From positions 1 through 60,326 of the forward strand of contig NZ_JABFUC010000020.1 of assembly GCF_022341425.1 (NCBI RefSeq): a DNA stretch of 60,326 nucleotides, in the 5' to 3' direction. The notes under the pieces are model-generated. The model did no database searches and was not told the origin of the DNA. It worked only from the letters and a program-made list of their open reading frames with translations. Made by a program: the position numbers and the translations under genes. Origin of the DNA: Billgrantia campisalis. GTDB lineage: Bacteria > Pseudomonadota > Gammaproteobacteria > Pseudomonadales > Halomonadaceae. Shown here in pieces: positions 53,114-60,326 of this stretch; position 1 is the stretch's first letter; the number at the start of each line of letters is the position of its first letter.

Positions 53114-53257
53114 CCGATGGTGAAACGACTACCGATGGTGAAACGACTACCGATGGTGAAACGACTACCGATGGTGAAACGACTACCGATGGTGAAACGA
53201 CTGCCGATGATGAAACGACTGCCGGTGGGGGAACTGGGCCCCATGGTGAAACGGCTA
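53114..53257. repeat. Eight in-register 18-bp tandem repeats upstream of DUF1007-NicO
   Basis: Unit CCGATGGTGAAACGACTA. Units 1-4 (53114-53185) are identical, units 5 and 6 have one or two changes, unit 7 (53222-53239) is degenerate, and unit 8 (53240-53257) has two changes and runs into the end of the upstream lipoprotein gene. The array fills the space before the DUF1007 gene. It may be a slippage-prone tract that alters expression, or an array of regulator sites. Confidence 0.92.
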
Positions 53258-53632
53258 CGGCGTTTCTGCCCAGGGCCCCAGCCCCAGGCGTGACTCGAGG
53301 GCGGCGAGCAGCGGGTCGAGTAGGTGTGGCGGCAGCGGCCGACCGCCTCTCGTCGCCGTCAGGCTGGCGCGGGCCCCCTCGCCCTCCGCCGTCACCGACA
53401 GCTGAACTCGATAGCCCGGCCAGCGGGACAGCACCGCCTCGGCACGCCCCAGCTCGGCGTCGGCATGACGGATCACATAGCCCTGATCGGCCAGCAGGTT
53501 GATCCCCTGGCGCAAGGTGGACTCCGGGGAGGCGGCGTAGCCGAGCTCCCGGGACTCCGGAGCCATGCCACCACCGGTCGCGCAACCGGTCAGCCCGGCC
53601 GCCAGCAGCAGCGCAATCAAACAGCGCATCAT
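53255..53632 (-). CDS. Small lipoprotein of unknown function (B)
   Basis: 125-residue lipoprotein with lipobox LTGC near residue 17. The core contains DQGYVIRHADAELGRAEA, similar to DPALG-type text in the upstream lipoprotein, so the two are probably an old tandem duplication. Start overlaps the upstream gene stop by a few bases (coupled). The C-terminus lies on the last unit of the 18-bp repeat array. Function unknown. Confidence 0.75.
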   Translation of the reverse strand: MMRCLIALLLAAGLTGCATGGGMAPESRELGYAASPESTLRQGINLLADQGYVIRHADAELGRAEAVLSRWPGYRVQLSVTAEGEGARASLTATRGGRPLPPHLLDPLLAALESRLGLGPWAETP

Positions 53633-54177
53633 GAGGCCTCCCGCGGGTCGACCCGCTCCAGCGCCTCGCGCAGCTGACGGCAGTAGTCGGCATCGCTGGC
53701 GCTGCGCGATTCGCGCTGATCACCCTGCCAGTCGATCACCTGAATATCCCGGCTGATCCGCACCGCCTGCCCATCGGCCACCAGCGAGACCCGCTCTAGC
53801 CGGGTGGCATCTCCGCGCATATAGCCGACGCTGCCGAAGCCGACCATCACGCCGGTGGAGAAGCCGCCGCCGCGCCCCACGCCATAGCTGCCGAACCAGG
53901 TGGGCCGGGACCAGCTGTCGTAGGGGTCACCGTAGCCGGGCACACGGCGACGCCGCTCGACGCTGATCACGCCCAGCGCCGGGTCGGTATGGCGCACCTC
54001 GTAGCCTTCTCCTTCGAATACCGCGGCCGCACGGCGCACCCACTCGACCGACGACACCTCACCGGCCTCCCAGCGGCACTCGGCGGCCGGGGACGGTTCG
54101 GCCGCGGGCAGCGCGCTGGGCGTGGTCTCACAGCCGGCCAGCACCAGCAAAATGGGCATCGGCCACCAGGGGCGCAT
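53629..54177 (-). CDS. Small lipoprotein of unknown function (A)
   Basis: 182 residues with lipobox LAGC near residue 15. The mature part has EGYEVRHTDPALGVISVE and a Gly/Tyr-rich middle segment (about 95-120), then a C-terminal DADYCRQLREALERVD. AGGAGAG precedes the ATG at 54177. Paralogous core to lipoprotein B, to which it is translationally coupled. Outer-membrane location is inferred; no function known. Confidence 0.77.
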   Translation of the reverse strand: MRPWWPMPILLVLAGCETTPSALPAAEPSPAAECRWEAGEVSSVEWVRRAAAVFEGEGYEVRHTDPALGVISVERRRRVPGYGDPYDSWSRPTWFGSYGVGRGGGFSTGVMVGFGSVGYMRGDATRLERVSLVADGQAVRISRDIQVIDWQGDQRESRSASDADYCRQLREALERVDPREAS

Positions 54178-54501
54178 GGCATCTCTCCTGAGCCGCTTTC
54201 GGTTGGAATTGGACAGTCTACGCCGACCCGGGGCTATGCAACCACCGCAGCCAGCAGCCACGACCCGGCATCGACGCTCCTTGAGAGTCCCACCGACACC
54301 AAGGGTTCCTCGGTCTGCCGCCGCCGGCGGCAAAATGGCGCAGCCCCTTGAAAAGCAGACCGCCGAACGGCATCCCATGGGGAGAGGCTATGGCGGCGAT
54401 GGCAAGATTTGGCTTACCCACTACCCATCAAGCGCTTACACTGGTCACCTGTTTTCCAGAGCCTTTATTCCGGAACCGAACGCGACCAAGGAGGCACTCG
54501 C
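54178..54501. other. Divergent intergenic region between lipoprotein A and dps
   Basis: No gene recognised. A 7-bp hairpin TGCCGCC-GCC-GGCGGCA lies at 54316-54332. For dps, TTACCC and TACACT spaced 17 apart (near 54414-54442) are a weak promoter candidate. For the minus strand, TAGACT near 54217 is a possible -10. No OxyR or Fur box was recognised. Confidence 0.35.
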
Positions 54502-54975
54502 ATGACCGACACCAACGCCATCGGCCTGCATCACGGCAGCGCCAGCCAGCTGGCCGACAAGCTCAACGCCCTGCTGGCCAACTACCAGATCTTTTACATG
54601 AACGTACGCGGCTATCACTGGAACGTGAAGGGGCCGCAGTTTTTCGAGCTGCACACCAAGTTCGAGGAGTTCTACACCGACCTGCTGACCAAGGTCGACG
54701 AGGTGGCCGAGCGCATCCTGACGCTGGGCCACACGCCGGTGCACGCCTACAGCGACTACGTGGCGATGGCCGAGATTCGCGAGGACAAGGACGTGCACGA
54801 CGGCGAGGCCTGCGTACGCGGCGTGCTCAAGGGGTACCAGACCCTGATCGAGCTGCAGCGGGAGATCCTCGCCCTGGCCGACGATGCCGACGACGAGGGC
54901 ACCGCCGCCCAGGCCGGCGACTATATCCGCGAACAGGAAAAGACCGTTTGGATGCTTAACGCCTATCTGGGCTAA
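54502..54975 (+). CDS. dps: Dps family DNA-binding ferritin-like protein
   Basis: 157-residue Dps that forms a 12-mer, oxidises Fe2+ with peroxide and protects DNA in stationary phase. The ferroxidase site is visible in NVRGYHWNVKGPQFFELHTKFEEFYTDL, split across helices 1 and 2. AAGGAGG precedes the ATG at 54502. Its TAA shares bases with the TAG of the convergent pepD gene. Confidence 0.94.
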   Translation: MTDTNAIGLHHGSASQLADKLNALLANYQIFYMNVRGYHWNVKGPQFFELHTKFEEFYTDLLTKVDEVAERILTLGHTPVHAYSDYVAMAEIREDKDVHDGEACVRGVLKGYQTLIELQREILALADDADDEGTAAQAGDYIREQEKTVWMLNAYLG

Positions 54976-56435
54976 GAGCCCTCGGCCAGGTCCTCGACCA
55001 GCGCCCTGAGCAGGCTCCAGAACTCTTCCACGGACTCCAGCTCGACACGCTCATCGGGCGAGTGGGCACCGCGGATCAGCGGGCCGAAGGAGATCATCTG
55101 CATCCCGGGGTACTTGCCGGCGAGAATGCCGCACTCCAGGCCCGCGTGGATCACCTTGACCGCCGGATCGCCGCCCAGCTGCTGACGATGCAGGCGACAG
55201 AAGCGCGCGAGCAGGGGGCTGTCGGAGGCCGGGGTCCAGCCGGGATAGGCGTTCTCGACCCGGGTCTTCGCACCGATCAGCTCGAACAGGGCGCGGAACC
55301 GGTCGGCGATGTCCCGGGTCGCGCTGTCGCGCAGCGAGCGCACCAGCGCACAGAGATGAAAGCGGCCATCCTCCAGCCCAACCACCCCCAGGTTGTTGGA
55401 GGTTTCCACCACGCCCTCCACCTCGGGGCTCATGCGCTCCACCCCGCAGGGCGCGGCGTGCAGCGCCGCCACCAGCATGCGACTGGCGTGGGCATTGAGC
55501 GCCTGGGCCGGGGGCGACATCAGCGGGTGCAGGGTCAGCGTGAGCCCGTCGTCGACCCCGGCCAGCTCGCCACGCAGCTCCTGCTGCAGGGCGGCGACCC
55601 GCTCGCTGGCGGCCGCCGCCTCATCGGCCGGCAGCACCAGGGTGGCGAATGCTTCCCGCGGCAGGGCGTTGCGCAGGGTGCCGCCATGGTAGTCCACCAG
55701 GCGCGCATCGAAGGCCTCCAACGAGCGCAGCACGCGCACCAGCAGGCGGTTGGCGTTGCCGCGACCGCGGTGGATGTCGATCCCCGAGTGACCGCCCACC
55801 AGGCCGGTCAGCGACAGCCGCAGGGCCACCTCGTGCTCGGCCAGCGGGGCGGTCGGCAGCGCCGCCTCGACCACCACGTCGGCACCGCCGGCACAGCCGA
55901 TGAACACCTCGCCGCGATCCTCGGAGTCCAGGTTCAGCAGCACCTGGCCCTCGAGCCATCCCTCCGCGAGATTCAGCGCACCGCCCATGGAGGTCTCCTC
56001 CTCAAGGGTGAACAGCGCCTCCAGCGGGCCGTGGGTCAGGCTGTCGTCCTCCAGAATGGCCAGCGCCGCCGCCACCCCCAGGCCATTGTCGGCCCCCAGG
56101 GTGGTATGGCGGGCATGCAGCCAACCGTCGGCCACATGGGTCTCGATGGGGTCGCGGGTGAAATCGTGGGGGTGCTCGGCATTGGCCTGGGCCACCATGT
56201 CCAGGTGGCCCTGCAGGATCACTCCCGGAGCGCGCTCGTGGCCGGGCGTGGCCGGCTTGCGCAGCCGCAGGTTGCCGTGGGCATCGCGGTCATGGGCAAG
56301 CCCCCGGGCATCGGCCCAGCGCTCGAGCAGGGCGACCAGCTCGGCCTCATGGCCGGAGGGCCGCGGCGTGTTGCACAGGGTGCGAAAGTGGTGCCACAGG
56401 GGCTGCGGCGATAGCTGCTCGAGGTGTTCGTTCAT
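54972..56435 (-). CDS. pepD: Aminoacyl-histidine dipeptidase PepD (M20C)
   Basis: 487-residue cytosolic zinc dipeptidase acting on Xaa-His dipeptides. Metal and catalytic residues: His and Asp in LQGHLDMVAQ, Asp in LGADNGLG, Glu-Glu in LEEETSMGG, and His in VIHAGLECG. The lid/dimerisation domain sits in the middle. Overlaps the end of dps by three bases on the opposite strand. Confidence 0.93.
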   Translation of the reverse strand: MNEHLEQLSPQPLWHHFRTLCNTPRPSGHEAELVALLERWADARGLAHDRDAHGNLRLRKPATPGHERAPGVILQGHLDMVAQANAEHPHDFTRDPIETHVADGWLHARHTTLGADNGLGVAAALAILEDDSLTHGPLEALFTLEEETSMGGALNLAEGWLEGQVLLNLDSEDRGEVFIGCAGGADVVVEAALPTAPLAEHEVALRLSLTGLVGGHSGIDIHRGRGNANRLLVRVLRSLEAFDARLVDYHGGTLRNALPREAFATLVLPADEAAAASERVAALQQELRGELAGVDDGLTLTLHPLMSPPAQALNAHASRMLVAALHAAPCGVERMSPEVEGVVETSNNLGVVGLEDGRFHLCALVRSLRDSATRDIADRFRALFELIGAKTRVENAYPGWTPASDSPLLARFCRLHRQQLGGDPAVKVIHAGLECGILAGKYPGMQMISFGPLIRGAHSPDERVELESVEEFWSLLRALVEDLAEGS

Positions 56436-56497
56436 GGCGAGTCTTCATCGAGGTTAACCGCGCTACCTTACCGGGCAAACGACGCCGGGAAAAGCGC

Positions 56498-58627
56498 TCA
56501 GTCGGCCGTTGTGGCCTCGAGCAGTCGCACCACCGCCTGGCGAAGCTGCGCCACGACCTGGCGACGCCCGGAAACTCCCAGCCGCGCCGCCAGCCAGGCC
56601 ATATCACGCCCCTGAAAGGCCCAGGCCACCAGCCAGGCGAGCGCCGGGTCGCGGCTGCCGTCGACGGCCAGGCGACGCAGCAGCGCCTGCAGCGCGGGGC
56701 GCACCGTGGCCGGCTCGCGGCGACCATGGGCCACATCGTCCAGGTCTCGACGGTCGGCGGCCGACAGCGCCGGCGGCGCGCCCTCCCCGAGCAGTGCCAG
56801 CGCCACCTGGGGGTCCAGCGCCTTCAGCTCGAAGGCCAGCAGCGCCGGCAGCAGGCGCTGGAAACCTGCCGTCAGCGACTCGGCCAGGGCCTCGCCCCGG
56901 GGGCTGGTGGGCACGACGACCATCAGCGCATGCTCACCGGTGGCGGTCTCCCGGGACAGCCCCAGGCGCACCGCGCGAAAGCCCAGCGCCCGCCAGAAGG
57001 CGATCAGCTGTGGCTCGGCGCCGAAGCTGGCCCCCAGCAGGTCGATGCGCGCCTCCCGCGCCGCGGTCAGCTCGGCCTCGAGCAGGCACCGCCCCAGCCC
57101 CTCGCGGCGCCGCTCGGGATGCACGGCGATACGCTGCACCCGCCGCAGCCGCGCGGTCAGCGCCTCCCGGCAGCCGGCATGGGCCGCCAGCGACTGCGCC
57201 AGCAGGTGCCCCGGCGGGCGGCGCTCGCCCCGCGCCACCCGCTCGGCCAGCGCGGCGGAAAAGCCGCCCTCGTCGCCGCACACGACCACCGCCTGGGGGC
57301 GCCCCTCGGCCTCCAGGGTGGCAATGCGCAGCCCGGGAGCGTCGAGCAGGCGCCGCAGGTCGCCGGGTGTGGTCCGGTAGTGGGCCTGGACCAGCAGGCC
57401 GAAGAGGTCGCGCAGCGCCGGCTCTCGGTGGGCCAGGTCGTCACGCCGCCAGCGCCGAAGCGTCGGGCTCGATGCCGCGGCAAAGGGAGGCGGCTCGGCA
57501 TCGAGCAGCAGCAGGTCGGCGAGGCGTCGCTCCAGCGGATCCCCCGCCGCCCAGCGAATCGGCGCGGCCAGGTGCATCTCGCGCCAGTCGGGCGTCTGGC
57601 GCATCAGGCGGTCGCGAAAGCGCAGCGCAAAACCGCGGCCAGAGCCTTCGTAGCCATGCACGGTGGTGGCGAAGGCGATGCGCGGGAAGGCCGTCAGCCA
57701 CTGCCCCAGCAGGGTGGCGGGAATCGCCGCCGCCTCATCCACCAGCAGCAGCGCGCCGGGCCCACCCGCCTCACCGCGCTCGGCCAGGGTCGCCAGCTCG
57801 TCCGGAGCGCAGAACTCGACCCGGCCGCCCCCCGCGTCGATGAAGGCATTGCCCCGCAAGCCCCCCTCCGGACACAGTCGCTCGAGCCGCTCGAAGAGCG
57901 CAGCCACCGCCGCCGGGCGCGGCGCCGTGACCCGAATGTGCCGCTCGCCGGCCGCCAGCAGTCGCGCGCAGGCGATCCCCAACGCCGCCGTCTTGCCGCG
58001 GCCGCGATCGGCGGTCAGCACCAGGGGGCGGCGGCGGCGCAGCCGGACCAGGCCGGCGACCGCCGCGGCCTGGTCATCGGTCAGACACGCCGGATCAGCG
58101 CCGGGCTCGCTCGCACGGGGCGAAGCGTCGGGCAGCGTCGGCAGCCAGGCCCCTTCCCTCGGCCCCCAGCGCGCCACGTTACCGGCCGCCGAGAGGCGTC
58201 GCGCCAGGCGCGACAGATAGCGCGAGCCGGGGTGCTCGCCGGAACCGCCGTCGAGGTCCCCCGGCGCCCCCCAGGGCGAGGGAGTCAGCAGCAGCAGCAG
58301 GCCGCCGGCGCGCAGGGTGCCGCCCAGGGCACCGAAGGCGTCGGGGTCGAAGTCGGCCTCGCCGGACACGGCATCGACCACCAGCAGGTCCTGCTCCCCG
58401 CCCAGGCGGGTACGCGCCCGCGAGGGGGGCAGCCAGCACTCCGCCTCCAGGGCTGTCGGCGGCACCGCCGACACCCAGCAGGGCCGTCGCCAGCCGCCCG
58501 CCTGCCACAGCGCCAGCGCACACTGCCGACATTCCGCCGGCTCGCCGCTCACCCACACCAACCCCCGCCAGCCAATCCGCCCCAACTGGTATGACCAATT
58601 GAACAGCTCCTCTACCTCGGACTCCAT
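56498..58627 (-). CDS. tmcA: tRNA(Met) cytidine acetyltransferase TmcA
   Basis: Acetylates N4 of cytidine 34 of elongator tRNA-Met, using acetyl-CoA and ATP, so that AUG is read accurately. 709 residues: an N-terminal domain, then the RNA helicase-like ATPase domain with Walker A TADRGRGKTA near 200-215 and DEAAAIP, then the GNAT acetyltransferase domain (QRIAVHPERRREGLG near 480-500), and a C-terminal tRNA-binding region. ATG 58627 has GAGGTG; an ATG at 58669 is less likely. Confidence 0.93.
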   Translation of the reverse strand: MESEVEELFNWSYQLGRIGWRGLVWVSGEPAECRQCALALWQAGGWRRPCWVSAVPPTALEAECWLPPSRARTRLGGEQDLLVVDAVSGEADFDPDAFGALGGTLRAGGLLLLLTPSPWGAPGDLDGGSGEHPGSRYLSRLARRLSAAGNVARWGPREGAWLPTLPDASPRASEPGADPACLTDDQAAAVAGLVRLRRRRPLVLTADRGRGKTAALGIACARLLAAGERHIRVTAPRPAAVAALFERLERLCPEGGLRGNAFIDAGGGRVEFCAPDELATLAERGEAGGPGALLLVDEAAAIPATLLGQWLTAFPRIAFATTVHGYEGSGRGFALRFRDRLMRQTPDWREMHLAAPIRWAAGDPLERRLADLLLLDAEPPPFAAASSPTLRRWRRDDLAHREPALRDLFGLLVQAHYRTTPGDLRRLLDAPGLRIATLEAEGRPQAVVVCGDEGGFSAALAERVARGERRPPGHLLAQSLAAHAGCREALTARLRRVQRIAVHPERRREGLGRCLLEAELTAAREARIDLLGASFGAEPQLIAFWRALGFRAVRLGLSRETATGEHALMVVVPTSPRGEALAESLTAGFQRLLPALLAFELKALDPQVALALLGEGAPPALSAADRRDLDDVAHGRREPATVRPALQALLRRLAVDGSRDPALAWLVAWAFQGRDMAWLAARLGVSGRRQVVAQLRQAVVRLLEATTAD

Positions 58628-58845
58628 CTGCCACCTCGTCACGCCCAGAAACTGCCCATTCCCCAGCAAGAAGAATGCCGCAGCGATTAGCCATTGGTCG
58701 CAACGGCTCGCCCGACAATGACTATAAGCTTGCTAACATAGCCGCAAATTTATCCGACGTTCACGCCTCAAACGCTCCGGATCCGCCACATTTACCGGAA
58801 GTTTCCCCTTCACCCACGACATCGCAGCGCAGCACAGGAGTGCCA

Positions 58846-58866
58846 AAAATTGGTATTACCAATTTT
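58846..58866 (+). promoter_or_regulatory. FadR/GntR-type operator
   Basis: Perfect 21-bp palindrome AAAATTGGTA-T-TACCAATTTT. Its core TTGGT-N3-ACCAA is the known half-site arrangement of the FadR subfamily of GntR regulators (PdhR, LldR, DctP-linked regulators). It sits just upstream of the -35 of the TRAP operon promoter. The regulator gene is outside the window. Confidence 0.7.
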
Positions 58867-58872
58867 CCAAAC

Positions 58873-58899
58873 TTGAGCACTCCGGGGGGCACCTATAAT
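58873..58899 (+). promoter_or_regulatory. Sigma-70 promoter of the TRAP operon
   Basis: Perfect -10 TATAAT (58894-58899). The -35 candidate TTGAGC (58873-58878) is 15 bases away, shorter than ideal; ACTTGA at 17 is the alternative. The start codon is about 65 bases downstream. Confidence 0.6.
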
Positions 58900-58963
58900 C
58901 TCTTTCCCTGGAACTAGGCCTTTTCCTACAACAATACCCGTCACAGCAAGTGGAGTCGTGTCT

Positions 58964-60067
58964 ATGCAAGTCTCATCTGGCACCCGCACGTCCGTACGTT
59001 TTGCGCTCAGCGGCACCGCCGCCGCCGTCATCCTCGCCGGCGCCACCCTGGCCAGCACCGCCAACGCCCAGGAGCGCGTCCGCTGGCAGGTGCCCATCGC
59101 CTTCCCCTCTCACCTGGTCGGCCTGAGCACCCCGGTGGTGCATCTCTCCGAGACTCTGGAAGCGATTTCCGGGGGCAATATCAATCTGCGCTACTACGAG
59201 CCAGGCGAGCTGATCCCGCCCTTCGAGATTCTCGACGCTGTCTCCGAAGGCCGCTACCCGGCCGGCTACACTTGGATTGGCTACGACCAGGGCAGTATTC
59301 CGGTTCTGCCACTGCTGTCGGGCCCTCCATTCGGTATGGAGCCCCCGGCCTTCATGGCCTGGCACTACTTCGGCGATGGCGACGAGCTGCTCCAGGAAGT
59401 GTATGAGCCCTATGGCGTCAAGGCGCTGCTGTGCGGGGTCATCGGCCCGGAGGCGGCCGGCTGGTTCGCCGAGCCGCTGGAGTCCCTCGATCAGATCGAC
59501 GGCCTGCGTATCCGCTTCGCCGGCATCGGCGGGCGCGTCATGGAGCGCCTGGGCGCCTCGGTGACCATGCTGCCGGGCGGTGAGCTCTACCAGGCCATGG
59601 AGCGTGGCACCATCGACGCCATGGAGTTCTCCGCGCCGGCGGTGGACCGCATCCTGGGCATGCAGGAGATCGTCCAGAACTACGTCATGCCGGGCTGGCA
59701 CCAGACCTATACCACCTCCCACCTGCTGGTGAACCAGGAGACCTGGGATGGCCTCACCGACCTGAGCCGCGCCCAGATCGAAACCGGCTGTCGCTCCGCT
59801 ACCCTGTTCGGCTTCTCCGAAAGCGAATGGGAAAACCCCCAGGCGCTGGCGGAGTTCGAGGCCGAGGGCGTGAATGCCCAGACTCTGTCGCCGGAGATCC
59901 TCGCCGAGCTCGAGGCGGTGACCATGCAGGTGCTGGAGGAGATGTCCAGCGACGACGCGCTTTTCGCCCGCGTGCTGGAAAGCCAGCGCGAGTGGATGGC
60001 CGTTCACGGCAACTGGCACTCGAAAGGGTACCTGCCACGCTCCTACTACGCACCCAAGTCCGACTGA
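58964..60067 (+). CDS. TRAP transporter substrate-binding protein (DctP family)
   Basis: 367 residues. The signal peptide (about 1-34, ending STANAQ) is followed by a DctP-type binding fold with RIRFAGIGGRVMERLGASVTML, holding the carboxylate-binding Arg, and GTIDAMEFSAPA. Typical of TRAP systems importing organic acids. The ATG at 58964 has GGAG eight bases before; the GTG at 58958 is too close to it. Likely ligand class is keto or hydroxy acids; not determined. Confidence 0.92.
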   Translation: MQVSSGTRTSVRFALSGTAAAVILAGATLASTANAQERVRWQVPIAFPSHLVGLSTPVVHLSETLEAISGGNINLRYYEPGELIPPFEILDAVSEGRYPAGYTWIGYDQGSIPVLPLLSGPPFGMEPPAFMAWHYFGDGDELLQEVYEPYGVKALLCGVIGPEAAGWFAEPLESLDQIDGLRIRFAGIGGRVMERLGASVTMLPGGELYQAMERGTIDAMEFSAPAVDRILGMQEIVQNYVMPGWHQTYTTSHLLVNQETWDGLTDLSRAQIETGCRSATLFGFSESEWENPQALAEFEAEGVNAQTLSPEILAELEAVTMQVLEEMSSDDALFARVLESQREWMAVHGNWHSKGYLPRSYYAPKSD

Positions 60068-60084
60068 TCCAACACGGCTGAGCC

Positions 60085-60108
60085 TCAGGGGGCCGCAAGG
60101 CCCTCTGA
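60085..60108 (+). terminator. Intercistronic hairpin between dctP and the small permease
   Basis: TCAGGGGGCC and GGCCCTCTGA pair with one mismatch around a GCAA tetraloop, with no U-run. A structure here often keeps binding-protein mRNA more abundant than permease mRNA. Confidence 0.5.
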
Positions 60109-60149
60109 TGCGTATTGCTCTGCTTCCGGTTACATGAGGCCGCTCATCG

Positions 60150-60326
60150 ATGTCCACACCCCATGCCGATCACGAGTCGGCCAACTCGCCTCACCCACAG
60201 CCTCCGGCTCTGCCCACCAACCGGCTGAGCCATGCGCTCGACACCGCCATCGCGGCAATTGGCAAGACGCTCTCCTGGCTGTGGATCGCGACCCTGGCCG
60301 TCGTGCTGACCAACGTCTTCAGCCGC
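60150..60326 (+). CDS. TRAP transporter small permease (DctQ), 5' part
   Basis: First 59 codons of a gene cut by the right edge. A hydrophilic Pro/His-rich N-terminus (MSTPHADHESANS) leads into the first membrane helix TLSWLWIATLAVVLTNVFSR, matching DctQ small permeases. Follows the binding-protein gene with an intervening hairpin. Confidence 0.78.
   Translation, partial: MSTPHADHESANSPHPQPPALPTNRLSHALDTAIAAIGKTLSWLWIATLAVVLTNVFSR

Larger units (their letters stand above)
58628..58963. other. Divergent control region of tmcA and the TRAP operon
   Basis: 336 bases with no gene recognised. It holds the GntR-type palindrome (58846-58866) and the dctP promoter (58873-58899). For tmcA no clear promoter was identified. 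Sequence 58730-58800 is A/T-richer than surroundings and contains no repeats. Confidence 0.5.

Noticed and set aside
52979..53293. Plus-strand frame encoding RLPMVK repeats
   Set aside because: It is a by-product of the 18-bp repeat array, lacks a ribosome-binding site and overlaps real genes on the other strand.

Overview
The window reads as chromosomal core sequence of a high-GC gammaproteobacterium, most likely a Halomonas-type member of the Halomonadaceae. This is inferred from gene content and gene order: bamD facing rluD-pgeF-clpB, ilvI-ilvH / ilvY-ilvC / pssA, glnE-ilvE, coaD with a YfhL-type ferredoxin, fabY in the FabH-replacing family, TelA, AzlCD and a TRAP transporter. Several of these orders are shared with Pseudomonas. 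Base composition is uniform. I see no integrase, transposase, phage, CRISPR array, tRNA or rRNA gene. The only mobile-looking DNA is one REP-like cluster and one small MITE-like element.

Layout. 1-6.2 kb: pssA, ilvC with its divergent activator ilvY, and ilvI-ilvH, all for branched-chain amino acids and phospholipid; an rRNA-type promoter points out of the left edge. 6.2-13.4 kb: clpB (sigma-32 promoter), pgeF, rluD, bamD, nadE. 13.4-18.1 kb: small membrane and zinc-ribbon-like proteins, a lone type II secretion/type IV pilus minor pseudopilin, an exported protein of unknown family, and a KefB-like antiporter. 18.1-23.8 kb: a DNA-repair pair (Cas4-like nuclease/Fe-S helicase fusion plus a FAN1-like VRR-NUC protein), nitronate monooxygenase and a membrane aspartic protease. 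24-28.8 kb: an Atg22/UMF1-type transporter, a CocE/NonD hydrolase and an ATP-grasp ligase, which look like an uncharacterised small-molecule pathway. 29-31.7 kb: a tandem periplasmic binding protein translationally coupled to a diguanylate cyclase. 31.7-36 kb: TelA, an XpaC-like partner, a micro membrane protein, AzlC and AzlD. 36-43.6 kb: ilvE, glnE, dgkA, dacB, an SMR exporter and a TrmB-like methyltransferase. 43.6-50 kb: a candidate small RNA or attenuator, fabY, coaD, ferredoxin, a MATE exporter, an AtoE-type transporter and a thioesterase. 50-54.2 kb: small lipoproteins, a HIT protein, and DUF1007 plus a NicO metal exporter preceded by eight 18-bp tandem repeats. 54.2-60.3 kb: dps, pepD, tmcA, and the start of a TRAP dicarboxylate-type operon behind a GntR-type operator.

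Most of the window is housekeeping. The parts least explained by known biology are the ATP-grasp/CocE/transporter cluster, the nuclease-helicase/FAN1 pair, the binding-protein/diguanylate-cyclase pair, the TelA/XpaC-like/micro-protein set, the promoter-terminator unit upstream of the TrmB-like gene, the ilvI leader and the 18-bp repeat array. Start sites were chosen by ribosome-binding site and family alignment from memory. Nothing here was checked by database search.
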